Below are positions 47,209 through 56,061 of a stretch of 64,000 nucleotides of DNA, in pieces. Below the pieces are notes generated by a model. The model did not search any database. It was given only the letters and a program-made list of their open reading frames with translations, and was not told the DNA's origin. Within the stretch, counting starts at the first letter, position 1. Each line of letters starts with the position of its first letter. The position numbers were made by a program, and so were the translations under genes. This DNA comes from Streptococcus parasanguinis (GTDB taxonomy: Bacteria; Bacillota; Bacilli; Lactobacillales; Streptococcaceae): NCBI RefSeq assembly GCF_031582885.1, contig NZ_CP133988.1, positions 248,001 to 312,000 of the forward strand, read 5' to 3'.

Positions 47209-49854
47209 CTATACTTCTTCTTTTTTAATCCATTCTGTCCGGATTTCTTGCGGTGCCAATAAACCTGTATGGACCGGATACGGTTGTTCCAGAAGATCGA
47301 CAACCGTTTGTTGTCCTTCTGACACGCGCACATTTTCTTGGCTCATGTTGTAATAGCGAAGGATGTAACCTTCTTCATTTTCTGCTACCTTAAAGGCTGT
47401 TGGACAAACCTGAGGATGCGTCAAGGCTGTATGCTTGAGTAAGCTACCAGACGCTGCTACACTTCCTTCTTGTTTTTCAACTTGAAGGCTGGTCATCGGT
47501 GTCTGCAAAGCTTTGGCCCGGCGATAAGCAGAGAAGCGCCCCTGAGCTTGATGGCATTCTACTGCATATTCAACCTCAAAGTCCCGCAAACATTGTGCTT
47601 CTGGCGTTGGGAAGTAGCCCCAGTCACCTAGCTCACCTGAAGCACGGAGAAGGGTTACAGCCATGGTGTCGTCTTCAAGGATTTCGTATTCGTGCAATCC
47701 TTTATTGGCTACTGTCACTCCTTTAACATCGTCATACAAGCTAACAAAGGCTTGTTGGTGTTGTGGATTTTCAGGATTTTCCCAAGAAGCTGCTGGTTTA
47801 TTTGGTCTTGTAACAACTTCATAGATGCTTTCAGAATCATTACTTGGGCGTGTGTTATGAGTTTTGACCAAGAGACGAATGCGGTGGTCTTTGGCAGTAT
47901 TGGTAAAGCGCGTCTTGAAGCGAATTTGTGGATCATCTACAAAAATGGTCATCTCCGTTTCAAGAGGGATCGTTGTCAGCTCTTCTGAGCGACTTGCCTT
48001 GCGGTTCATAAACTCGATAATGCCTCTTTGCTCCGCATCCAATTGTTCATCCGCGCTGACCGGGATCGTCAAGTCATGCTTGAGCAAGATTTTGGCATAG
48101 CGAGCATTGTTTTCCAAGACCTCATAAGCTGTTAACTCCGCATAGATCGGCTCTGTTCCTTTTGGTTGGAAGTAGATATATTCATTTCCGATATCCCCAC
48201 GATCTTCAAAACGAAGGAAATCCTCATAAGCCTCATTGGTCGTTTTATCATAGAGGGTTAAGCCATCATCGATACTAAGGGTTACAAATGGAGTATCAAT
48301 AACTCCATTTTGGAAGATACCATCGCTTTGTGCTGCTGGCCCTTCGACTAATTGGAAGCTTGACCAAGAAAGTGGTGCAAGGTGAATTGGAATTGTCACG
48401 CGCACTTGACGTGCAATATAGGGTTGGCGGAATTTATCCTTAGGCAGGGTATAGCCAAAGCTTGCTCCCAAGTCTTCAATCTCTGCTTCTACAAGATGCC
48501 CATCTAAATCTTCTACGTGGTAGTCTGGCAAGCTCAAAGCGGCCATTTTCTTGAAGCCCTCTGTCGGGTGCAATTCCTTAAATGGACAAACCGCTACATC
48601 GACAATCGTGCTGACGGTATCTACCTTACTATGCAAGCCAGTATTGATGACCGTAAAGAGGTGCTCACTCTGGGCTTTTTGAGTTGCTAGTTTACCCTTC
48701 CATTCGTTCAGAAGGTTGGTCTTGACAAAGTTTCCAACTTGGTTGACCTTGGCAAAACGAACTTCCATTTCACGGTGAACATCATCTACGCTACATCCAC
48801 AAATACTATCGTGTGGCGCATTTTGTAAGAGTGTCTTCCAAGCATAGGTCAATTGATCCTTATGGTTGTGCCCACCAGTAATGATGGTCAAAGGTTCCAC
48901 CACTTGCTCGAGCAAGTTGCTGTTTTCTTGGAAGGCTTGTTTGAGGTAAATACGTGAAGAAGAGGTATTAGCAAGAGTGTACCAACCATCGGTTTCCTGA
49001 CTGGTCAATTCTCCCGTAACCGTTGATAATTGTTCGGGAAGTGCACTTTCCACTGCTTGCACATATTCATCAAAGGAGCTATGAATAAAGGTCACGTCAG
49101 GGAACAGTTCGTTGGCCACGCGAATAGCTTCACTCAAGTTTCGTTGAACCGGTTGGTGGTCGCAGCCGTTCATCATTAACCATTGGTTGGTTGAGGCATA
49201 GTCGCGAACATCTGCCAATTTTTGTTTCCAGAAAGCCAAAGCTTCGTCTTTATCCACTGGAATTTCGTTCCCGTTACTGTACCAGTTGGCAAAGAGAATA
49301 CCCAGCACACGGCTACCATCCGCCCCTTGCCAGTACATTTCAGAAAATTGAGAGGTGAATTGCTCATCTTCGAGGACCTGGTTGTCAAATCCGATTGGTT
49401 TGACCCCACGCCCAAAGGCTGCTACGTGAATCCCTGATTTTTGAAGAATTTGAGGTGCTTGCCCCATATTTCCAAAGGTATCTGGGAAGTAACCAATCTG
49501 AGTGGATTTGCCCCATTTAGCGCATTCAGCTTGGCCAATCAAGGTATTGCGGACATTGGCTTCGCTGGAGATCAAGTAATCATCCTGCAAGATGTAGAAG
49601 GGACCAATCTTGAGCTTGCCCTCGTCGATATAGCGCTGCACCTTGTCGCGATTTTCAGGGCGAATTTCTAAATAGTCATCGAGGACGATGGTTTGTCCAT
49701 CTAAGTGGAAACTTTTGAATTCAGGGTCATTTTCAAAAAGATCAAAGAGATTGTCAAAGAGTTCCACCAATTGCATGCGGTGACTTTCAAAAGGTAGATA
49801 CCACTCACGATCCCAGTGGCTGTGAGAGATAATATGTACAACAACATTTTCCAT
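47209..49854 (-). CDS. GH38 alpha-mannosidase
   Basis: An 881-residue cytoplasmic alpha-mannosidase. The N-terminal catalytic domain begins HIISHSHWDREWYLPFESHR, with zinc-binding His and Asp in HWDRE. Further active-site landmarks are PDTFGNMGQAPQIL and the second histidine region in NAPHDSICGCSVDDVHREM (about residues 355-373). C-terminal beta-sandwich domains follow. Streptococcal GH38 enzymes act on alpha-1,3-linked mannose in N-glycan fragments. The start ATG follows GAGG. It is encoded leftward before ROK and GH20, and next to GH125. Confidence 0.92.
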   Translation of the reverse strand: MENVVVHIISHSHWDREWYLPFESHRMQLVELFDNLFDLFENDPEFKSFHLDGQTIVLDDYLEIRPENRDKVQRYIDEGKLKIGPFYILQDDYLISSEANVRNTLIGQAECAKWGKSTQIGYFPDTFGNMGQAPQILQKSGIHVAAFGRGVKPIGFDNQVLEDEQFTSQFSEMYWQGADGSRVLGILFANWYSNGNEIPVDKDEALAFWKQKLADVRDYASTNQWLMMNGCDHQPVQRNLSEAIRVANELFPDVTFIHSSFDEYVQAVESALPEQLSTVTGELTSQETDGWYTLANTSSSRIYLKQAFQENSNLLEQVVEPLTIITGGHNHKDQLTYAWKTLLQNAPHDSICGCSVDDVHREMEVRFAKVNQVGNFVKTNLLNEWKGKLATQKAQSEHLFTVINTGLHSKVDTVSTIVDVAVCPFKELHPTEGFKKMAALSLPDYHVEDLDGHLVEAEIEDLGASFGYTLPKDKFRQPYIARQVRVTIPIHLAPLSWSSFQLVEGPAAQSDGIFQNGVIDTPFVTLSIDDGLTLYDKTTNEAYEDFLRFEDRGDIGNEYIYFQPKGTEPIYAELTAYEVLENNARYAKILLKHDLTIPVSADEQLDAEQRGIIEFMNRKASRSEELTTIPLETEMTIFVDDPQIRFKTRFTNTAKDHRIRLLVKTHNTRPSNDSESIYEVVTRPNKPAASWENPENPQHQQAFVSLYDDVKGVTVANKGLHEYEILEDDTMAVTLLRASGELGDWGYFPTPEAQCLRDFEVEYAVECHQAQGRFSAYRRAKALQTPMTSLQVEKQEGSVAASGSLLKHTALTHPQVCPTAFKVAENEEGYILRYYNMSQENVRVSEGQQTVVDLLEQPYPVHTGLLAPQEIRTEWIKKEEV

Positions 49855-49944
49855 GAGTAAAACCTCATTCTAACTTAAATTTTTAATGTTTTAAATATAA
49901 ACTTGTGATTCTAACAAGAATCAGTGAAGCTAAAGCGTGCTCCT

Positions 49945-50097
49945 TATACTCAATGAAAATCAAAGAGCAAACTAGGAAGCTAGCCGCAGGTTGCTCAAAG
50001 CACTGCTTTGAGGTTGTAGATAGAACTGACGAAGTCAGTAACATATATACGGCAAGGCGAAGCTGACGTGGTTTGAATTTGATTTTCGAAGAGTATT
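49945..50097. repeat. BOX-type repeat element
   Basis: About 153 bases bounded by imperfect inverted ends (ATACTCaaTGAAAATCAAA and, inverted, ATACTCttCGAAAATCAAA). It contains ACGGCAAGGCGAAGCTGACG, which matches the boxA sequence used in BOX-PCR typing of pneumococci at nearly all bases. Its right end overlaps the stop codon of the GH125 gene (50096-50098). Confidence 0.85.
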
Positions 50098-51376
50098 AGC
50101 GAATATCCAAGTAATCCAAGACTAATTCGCAGAACATCATGTTGGCCCAAGAGAACCATTCACGCGAGTATTTGGTTGGATCATCTACGTGGAAACTTTC
50201 GTGCATGACACCTGTTTCACCATCGCAGGCAACCAACTGATCCAGCAAGAATTTCTTCTCTGCCTTATCATTTGTTGTCAATCCTTGAATAGATAAAGCA
50301 ATCGGCCAGATATAGCGATAAAAGGTATGAGAACTTCCGAGTCCGCTTGCGTACTTCCCTTCATAGAAGTAAGGATTTTCAGGGCTCAAAATCGTCCGAC
50401 GAGTGGCTTGGTAGACTTCATCGTCAATCGCACAGTAGCCCAGATAGGGAGCCGCCAACAAGCTTGGCACGTTAGGATCGTCCATGATACTAGCATTTCC
50501 CAAACCATCTACCTCAAAGGCATAAATTTTCTCGCCCTTGCTGTTAGTGGTGTAGGCGTAGTTTTCGATCCCTTCTTGAATCTCCGCCTGCAGGCGTTTG
50601 GCATCTGCAATGATGCTCTCGCTATCGGCTAGATTCAATGTTGCGAAGATTTCTTGCACATAACCCAAGACAACCACTGCAAACATATTGGACGGAATCA
50701 AGTAACTATACTGACAGCAGTCATCACTTGGACGAAAGGCTGACCAGGTCATCCCTGTCACAGCAAAGTCAGGACCAAATCCGTCATTTACCAGCGTGTC
50801 TTCCTTACGATCTGTATCCCGAACAAAGCGATAAGGGGAATTCTTGTGGTCTTGTTCCACTGTCCAAAGATGAAGGATTTCCTTAGTCGCTGTAACAAAG
50901 GTTTCATCAAATTGGCTAGTCTCACCAGTTTCTTTCCAAAGAAGATAAGCCAGTTGCAAGGGATAGCACAGTGAATCCACCTCATACTTGCGCTCCCAAA
51001 TCCAGCCATTCAAATCGGTGTGATCAGTCTCGTGATGGCCTTTCCAGTTCTCCTCAATATTAAAAGAGTTGGCATAGGGATCCTTGAGGATCAAGGTCAT
51101 CTGGCGTTTGACCAAACCAGCAATGGTCTGACGCAAACGAGGGTCTCTTTTTGCCACATAAAGATAGGGCCTCAATTGAGCCGTCGAGTCACGCAACCAC
51201 ATAGCTGGGATATCCCCTGTTAACACAAAGGTTGAACCGTCTTCTAAAATTTCAACTGTATTATCCAAAGTGTCTGTATAACAACGTTCAAAGACATCCA
51301 CCCACTCAGGGTACTCCTTAGCTCGCTCAGCCACTTGATCCAACCATTCTCGCACAATTTCTTTTGAATAGGTCAT
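50096..51376 (-). CDS. GH125 exo-alpha-1,6-mannosidase
   Basis: A 426-residue cytoplasmic (alpha/alpha)6 enzyme of family GH125. Visible segments include LTGDIPAMWLRDSTAQLRPYL (about residues 51-71), VNDGFGPDFAVTGMTWSAFRPSDD with the acidic residue of the general acid region, and SGLGSSHTFYRYIWPIALS. Pneumococcal GH125 cleaves alpha-1,6-linked mannose of N-glycans. The stop codon TAA lies at the edge of the BOX element. The gene is divergent from GH92, with a shared cre-like site between them. Confidence 0.92.
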   Translation of the reverse strand: MTYSKEIVREWLDQVAERAKEYPEWVDVFERCYTDTLDNTVEILEDGSTFVLTGDIPAMWLRDSTAQLRPYLYVAKRDPRLRQTIAGLVKRQMTLILKDPYANSFNIEENWKGHHETDHTDLNGWIWERKYEVDSLCYPLQLAYLLWKETGETSQFDETFVTATKEILHLWTVEQDHKNSPYRFVRDTDRKEDTLVNDGFGPDFAVTGMTWSAFRPSDDCCQYSYLIPSNMFAVVVLGYVQEIFATLNLADSESIIADAKRLQAEIQEGIENYAYTTNSKGEKIYAFEVDGLGNASIMDDPNVPSLLAAPYLGYCAIDDEVYQATRRTILSPENPYFYEGKYASGLGSSHTFYRYIWPIALSIQGLTTNDKAEKKFLLDQLVACDGETGVMHESFHVDDPTKYSREWFSWANMMFCELVLDYLDIR

Positions 51377-51479
51377 TTATTTTCCTCACACGTATCGATT
51401 CTTTCCTATTCAGTATAAAAGATTTCAAAGGGGAAATACATACGCAAACTATAGCCCTTTTTCTACAAAATTTTCCATT

Positions 51480-51496
51480 TGATAAAAACGCTATCA
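51480..51496. promoter_or_regulatory. cre-like CcpA site between GH125 and GH92
   Basis: TGATAAAAACGCTATCA, a palindromic site whose core AAAACGCTATCA fits cre well. It is about 15 bases upstream of an extended -10 (TTTGATACAAT) for GH92 and about 105 bases ahead of the GH125 start, so it could repress both. Confidence 0.65.
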
Positions 51497-51591
51497 TATT
51501 TGACAACACTTTGATACAATGAAGAAAATACCAGCGCGTGTTCAAAAAAAAATACAGATCATTTAAGGTTGATGAAGAAAAAGGAGACAGG

Positions 51592-53667
51592 ATGCGCACA
51601 CATTGCCAAACCATCGATACCCGCTGGGGAAGCGATAATCATCCCCACTATTCCCACGGAAATACCCTCCCTTATACCGGGGTCCCTTTTGGGATGAACT
51701 ACTTCCTTCCCCAGACGACACACGAACAAGGAGCTTGGTTTTTCAACCCCAATCTCCCTATTTTTCAGGGATTTCGTCTCACCCACCAGCCTAGTCCTTG
51801 GATAGGAGACTACGCTTGGTGCCTCATCACGCCCATCACAGGAGATATTGCAAGTTCCGACCTCTTCCGTCGCCAAAGCAGTTATTCGATGAAAGAAGCC
51901 GTTTTCCAGCCTCACTACCTCCGTTTTTTTTCGGAACGTTATCAGATTCAAAGCGAGCTGGTTCCAAGCCGCTACGGGGCTGTCATGCGCTTTCGAGCAC
52001 CAGAAAAGCTAACACTCTGCTTTCATGCAGCAAAGGAACTAGAGGACTTGACTCTGACAGACCAAACCTGCCACTTTCACATTCTGGATCAGGCCCATAC
52101 CGCAGATACTTCATACTCTTTCTATCTCCAGTGGCAATTTAGCCAGCCGATTGAGAGCGTCACTCACATCGATCAAGATCTTTTTCTGACCTTTGCTAGC
52201 AATGAAGTGACCGTCCAATTAGGAACTTCTTATCTGTCCCAAGACATGGCTCACAGCCATCTTCCCCACCTTTCTCTAGAGGAAGCTAAAAAAGAAGCAT
52301 CCGATCAATGGAATCAGCTGCTAAAACGAATTGAAGTAAAAGATGCCGGAGGGCGTGACCAAGCCTTTTTCGACCATTGCCTGTACCGACTCCTCCTTTT
52401 CCCTCAAACCTTTTATGAAACAGATACCGAGGGAAATGACTGGCACCTGGATGTCACTCATAATGAAATCAAACCAGGAAAAGCTTATACCAATATCGGA
52501 TTCTGGGATCTCTTCCGAACATCTTTTCCGCTCTTTAGCCTTGTCTACCCCGATTATTACCGTCACTTTCTCGAAGGATTTTTAAACACTTACAAGGATA
52601 CTGGTTTTCTACCAAAATGGTTGGCCCCAGATGAACGAGGAATGATGCCAGGTACCCTCATCGATGGAGTCTTTGCGGATGCTGTCACAAAAGGGATCGC
52701 ACCAGACCTACATGAAAACATGCTGACAGCCATGCTCCAAACGGCCCAAAAAACAGATCCTACTCAACATTTTGGTCGCCATGGCAATGAAAGCTACAAG
52801 ACCCTTGGATATCTACCCGATGATTTTCACGAAAGTGTGAGCCACAGCCTAGATTATGCTTATAGTGATTTTTGCATTGCTACCGTTGCCAAGCAATTGA
52901 GTCATGCAGAAACAGCCGCTCGCTATGCTACTTCCAGCCTCTCCTACCGAACATTGTATGATGCCCAAACGGGCTTCATGAGAGCGCGATCCACCAATGG
53001 AAACTTTAAAGAGCCCTTCTCTCCTACCAGCTGGGGAGGAGATTATGCAGAATGTTCTGCAACCCAGGCTACTTTTGGAGCCTTACACGACCTCTCCGGC
53101 CTGATAGAGCTAATGGGCGGTAAAAAAGCCTTTACCCAACGACTGCTGGATCTAGCCAATCAAAAACCTCAATTTGATGTAAGAGGATATGGCTATGAAA
53201 TCCATGAAATGAGTGAAATGGCCCAAGCCCCATTTGGGCAGATCGCCATCTCCAATCAACCCAGCTTTCACATTCCCTACCTCTTCCGTCACAGCCTTCA
53301 TCCCGAATACACCAATCTCCTGATCCACCAGATCCGTTCTCAAGCTTTTCATCAAGATTTCCAAGCCTATCCAGGTGATGAGGACAACGGTAGCCTATCT
53401 GCTTGGTACATCTGGTCGGTCCTTGGACTCTACCCAACCTGCCCAGGAAAACCAATCTATGATCTGGGCCTCCCTCTCTTTAAAGAAGTTCTTCTCCATC
53501 TTCCAAATCATGAGCTCAAAATTTGCGCCAACTCACACACTGCAGGCGCCTATTTCATCCAAAAAGCCCTATTAGATGGCAAAGAGAAACAAGAGATTTC
53601 CCATCAAGATCTCCTTGAAGCCCAATTGCTCCAGTTTGACCTTTCATGGCTCCCCCCACATGCATAA
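51592..53667 (+). CDS. GH92 alpha-1,2-mannosidase
   Basis: A 691-residue calcium-dependent exo-alpha-mannosidase of family GH92 without signal peptide. The N-terminal beta domain begins IDTRWGSDNHPHYSHGNTLP, with GVPFGMNYFLPQT and FRLTHQPSPWIGDY near residues 60-80. The C-terminal (alpha/alpha)6 domain has YTNIGFWDLFRTSFPL, and YPGDEDNGSLSAWYIWS near 605 holds the acidic catalytic and metal-binding residues. It removes alpha-1,2-mannose from high-mannose glycans, complementing GH38 and GH125. The ATG at 51592 follows AAGGAG; the frame opens further upstream without a ribosome site. Confidence 0.92.
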   Translation: MRTHCQTIDTRWGSDNHPHYSHGNTLPYTGVPFGMNYFLPQTTHEQGAWFFNPNLPIFQGFRLTHQPSPWIGDYAWCLITPITGDIASSDLFRRQSSYSMKEAVFQPHYLRFFSERYQIQSELVPSRYGAVMRFRAPEKLTLCFHAAKELEDLTLTDQTCHFHILDQAHTADTSYSFYLQWQFSQPIESVTHIDQDLFLTFASNEVTVQLGTSYLSQDMAHSHLPHLSLEEAKKEASDQWNQLLKRIEVKDAGGRDQAFFDHCLYRLLLFPQTFYETDTEGNDWHLDVTHNEIKPGKAYTNIGFWDLFRTSFPLFSLVYPDYYRHFLEGFLNTYKDTGFLPKWLAPDERGMMPGTLIDGVFADAVTKGIAPDLHENMLTAMLQTAQKTDPTQHFGRHGNESYKTLGYLPDDFHESVSHSLDYAYSDFCIATVAKQLSHAETAARYATSSLSYRTLYDAQTGFMRARSTNGNFKEPFSPTSWGGDYAECSATQATFGALHDLSGLIELMGGKKAFTQRLLDLANQKPQFDVRGYGYEIHEMSEMAQAPFGQIAISNQPSFHIPYLFRHSLHPEYTNLLIHQIRSQAFHQDFQAYPGDEDNGSLSAWYIWSVLGLYPTCPGKPIYDLGLPLFKEVLLHLPNHELKICANSHTAGAYFIQKALLDGKEKQEISHQDLLEAQLLQFDLSWLPPHA

Positions 53668-53677
53668 GAAAAAGAAA

Positions 53678-53855
53678 GTGGGACAGAAATCGGTCATTCG
53701 TTAGAATTCGATTTCGTCGTCCCACCTCCGCACAGTTGAGTAGGGCTGTAAAAGCTGATGAAATCAGCGTAGTAGAGCCCACTCAACCACTGCGTCTTGC
53801 TCGACAATCTAAAAATAATTGAGAGGCTAGGACTTTTGTCCCAGCCTCTTTTTTC
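53678..53855. repeat. Three-hairpin structured intergenic element
   Basis: Three successive strong hairpins fill the gap between convergent genes: GTGGGAC..GAAATCG/CGATTTC..GTCCCAC (53678-53725), GTTGAGTaGGGCT/AGaGCCCACTCAAC with inner GCTGAT/ATCAGC (53735-53786), and GAGGCTaGGAC/GTCCcAGCCTC then T's (53823-53855). The first and last share GGGAC/GTCCC pieces. It resembles repeats scattered in sanguinis/mitis-group genomes, although only one copy is in this window. Confidence 0.5.
53823..53855 (+). terminator. Terminator between GH92 and the DUF6287 gene
   Basis: Stem GAGGCTAGGAC/GTCCCAGCCTC with loop TTTT and a T-run; it is the last hairpin of the structured element. Confidence 0.85.
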
Positions 53856-53857
53856 TG

Positions 53858-54415
53858 TTATTCATCTCCTACATGATAGTAGATCGAGCCTTGTTCCCCA
53901 AAACTAGCGATACCAACACCAGACCATAAGCGGTTTTTAGAGGCATCTGATGTATCTTTAAAGACGACTTGTCCTTGATCATCGACCTGATCACCAATGG
54001 TCACTCCTGCAGGAATATACTCCAACAAGAAGCCTCCATCACGACCACCATAAATGCCTTCTGATGCTGTTCCATAATCCGTCAAAGAAGCTCCATAGCC
54101 CTCTAACTCTTGTGAGACCAACCCTTTGTCGTTAAAGACCAGCTTGTTTCCCTTATCATCTTGCCAGATACCAGCAATACTGCTGTAGTCTCCATTGGCA
54201 ATCGCTTCAAGATCCATTTTCTTCACTTCTTTTTTCTCTTCTTTTTTTTCTTTCTCCTTCACTTCCGAACTAGAAGCAGCCGTCTTTTTGACCTCAGAAG
54301 AGGTCGTCGTTTGACTAGAAGAAGCCGGTGATTTTTTACTCACCCTCTGCTGCGAACAAGCTACCAACAGGACCACACTGAGAAGACTCACAAGAATTGC
54401 ACCAACTTTTTTCAT
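53858..54415 (-). CDS. DUF6287-type lipoprotein
   Basis: A 185-residue lipoprotein. The signal peptide ends with lipobox LVAC (Cys about 20). A low-complexity Ser/Thr/Lys/Glu-rich linker follows (about residues 25-66), and then one globular domain from LEAIANGDYSSIAGIW to the end. That last domain resembles DUF6287 found in streptococcal surface proteins. It is monocistronic, with its own promoter (TTGTCA, 17 bases, TACAAT at 54455-54483). Function unknown; the linker suggests the domain is held away from the membrane in the cell wall. Confidence 0.78.
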   Translation of the reverse strand: MKKVGAILVSLLSVVLLVACSQQRVSKKSPASSSQTTTSSEVKKTAASSSEVKEKEKKEEKKEVKKMDLEAIANGDYSSIAGIWQDDKGNKLVFNDKGLVSQELEGYGASLTDYGTASEGIYGGRDGGFLLEYIPAGVTIGDQVDDQGQVVFKDTSDASKNRLWSGVGIASFGEQGSIYYHVGDE

Positions 54416-54454
54416 TTAAAATTCCCCATACATTTTTTAATTTAAAGCCCTTTC

Positions 54455-54483
54455 ATTGTAACGTATTTTCAAGCATTTGACAA
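54455..54483 (-). promoter_or_regulatory. Promoter of the DUF6287 lipoprotein gene
   Basis: TTGTCA (54478-54483), 17 bases, TACAAT (54455-54460) on the minus strand. It is separated from adcA by the terminator at 54506-54543. Confidence 0.65.
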
Positions 54484-54505
54484 GCTTCACTCCCCATTTT
54501 TAATC

Positions 54506-54543
54506 AAAAAGAGACCGGGATAATCAGTCCTAGTCTCTCTTTT
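54506..54543 (-). terminator. Terminator of the adc operon
   Basis: Minus-strand stem AGAGACTAGGA..TCCCGGTCTCT followed by TTTTT, about 11 bases past the adcA stop. Confidence 0.8.
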
Positions 54544-54553
54544 GATACAACTT

Positions 54554-56059
54554 TTAATGAGCCAGCATTTCCTGTGCCACTTCTAAACCAGATAAGTTCG
54601 AAGGATAATAAGTTGGCCAATTTTCCAACTCATCATAAAGCGCTTCTTGACTCTTTCCTCCATGGAAAATGTGGAAGTGAGCTGCCTTTACCGGAGTAAT
54701 TTCATGGTCACTAAATTGAACATATTTGAAGTCTCCCGCATCGCTCTCCTTGGCTTCAAATAGATAACGAACACCACGATTTCCCTTCTTATAAGTCAAA
54801 ATGTGCTTACCTACGTATTTATAGGTATATTTCTTAGAAGATCCTTTTTGATAAAACTCCATTGAATCCTTATCAATCTTAATCCGATCAATATCTGTTT
54901 GGTAACCCTTAGTATAATATTCCTTATACTCAGCAGCCGTCATAGTTGGATTTAATTTTGCCTTATAATCAAAGACCTGATCCAAGGTTCCATCTTGCAA
55001 GTATGGATAAACGGATTTCCAATCACCTACATAATTTGCTAAGCTACGATCCTTAACTTGACTATCCTCGAAATAGCCCTTTTGAACCGTCTTAGCATCT
55101 TCCTCATGTTCCGGTTGAATATCCTTACCAGCTTGTGACGTTGTTTTCTCTAGCGCCTTCAGATTCTCCTTCATAACAGACACGTAGTCTTCGCCATCTT
55201 TCATTTCTTGATCCGTCAAGCTTTCCAAAGGATTTAAGACAGCCAACTCAACACCAGCTTCAGAAGACAAGGTTTTCGCCAAGGACTTAGAAGCATTTTC
55301 CTCAAAGTAAATGACCTTGATCTCATTTTTCTTGATATACTCTGTCAATTCACGCAATCGTGCAGCAGAAGGCTCGCTATCAGGTGAAATCCCTGAAATG
55401 GCCACCTGGTTTAATCCATAATCCAAGGCCAAGTAACGGAAAGCCGCGTGTTGGGTCACGAAATTCTTTTGCTTCGCATCTTTCAATCCATCCTGATAAG
55501 CTTGATCCAAAGCCTGTAATTTCTTCAGATAGGCTTGGGCATTTTTCTCAAACGTCTTTTTCTTATCTGGATAAGCTGCGACCAACTGATCACGAATCGA
55601 CTCTACCATCTTCATGGCACGATGTGGAGAGAGCCAAAGGTGAGGATCATATTCATGATGGTGTTCTTCGCCCCCTTCGTGTTCATGTTCCTCTTCCAAT
55701 CCAGGAAGCAAGACCATACCCTTGGTAGCATCGATCACTTTGGTTTTCTTATCCTTCATGGATTTCAAAAGATTTGGAACCCACGTTTCCATGTTTTCAT
55801 TCTCATAAACGAAAACATCCGAATCTTGAATCATAGCCCGCCCCTTAGCAGACAATTCATATTCATGAGGCTCTGATCCCGCTCCAATGAGCAAGTCTAC
55901 CGTTCCTTCATCTCCAACAATATTTTTTGTAAAATCATAAACAGGATAGAAAGTGGTCATCACTTTTAATTTCCCATTTTGACTCTGACTTTTGCCACAA
56001 GCTGTCAAAACAAGTGTTAAAGCCACTAACAATAACCAACCAAATTTTTTAAAGTTCAT
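54554..56059 (-). CDS. adcA: Zinc ABC transporter binding lipoprotein AdcA with ZinT domain
   Basis: A 501-residue two-domain zinc receptor. Lipobox LTAC (Cys about 21). The cluster A-I zinc-binding domain (about residues 30-310) has a histidine-rich loop HEHEGGEEHHHEYDPH (about 125-140), plus HAAFRYLALDYG. The C-terminal ZinT/YodA domain (about 325-501) ends with the zinc ligands HFHIFHG. This fusion is the standard streptococcal AdcA. It follows adcB by 2 bases and is the last gene of adcRCBA. Confidence 0.95.
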   Translation of the reverse strand: MNFKKFGWLLLVALTLVLTACGKSQSQNGKLKVMTTFYPVYDFTKNIVGDEGTVDLLIGAGSEPHEYELSAKGRAMIQDSDVFVYENENMETWVPNLLKSMKDKKTKVIDATKGMVLLPGLEEEHEHEGGEEHHHEYDPHLWLSPHRAMKMVESIRDQLVAAYPDKKKTFEKNAQAYLKKLQALDQAYQDGLKDAKQKNFVTQHAAFRYLALDYGLNQVAISGISPDSEPSAARLRELTEYIKKNEIKVIYFEENASKSLAKTLSSEAGVELAVLNPLESLTDQEMKDGEDYVSVMKENLKALEKTTSQAGKDIQPEHEEDAKTVQKGYFEDSQVKDRSLANYVGDWKSVYPYLQDGTLDQVFDYKAKLNPTMTAAEYKEYYTKGYQTDIDRIKIDKDSMEFYQKGSSKKYTYKYVGKHILTYKKGNRGVRYLFEAKESDAGDFKYVQFSDHEITPVKAAHFHIFHGGKSQEALYDELENWPTYYPSNLSGLEVAQEMLAH

Positions 56060-56061
56060 AT

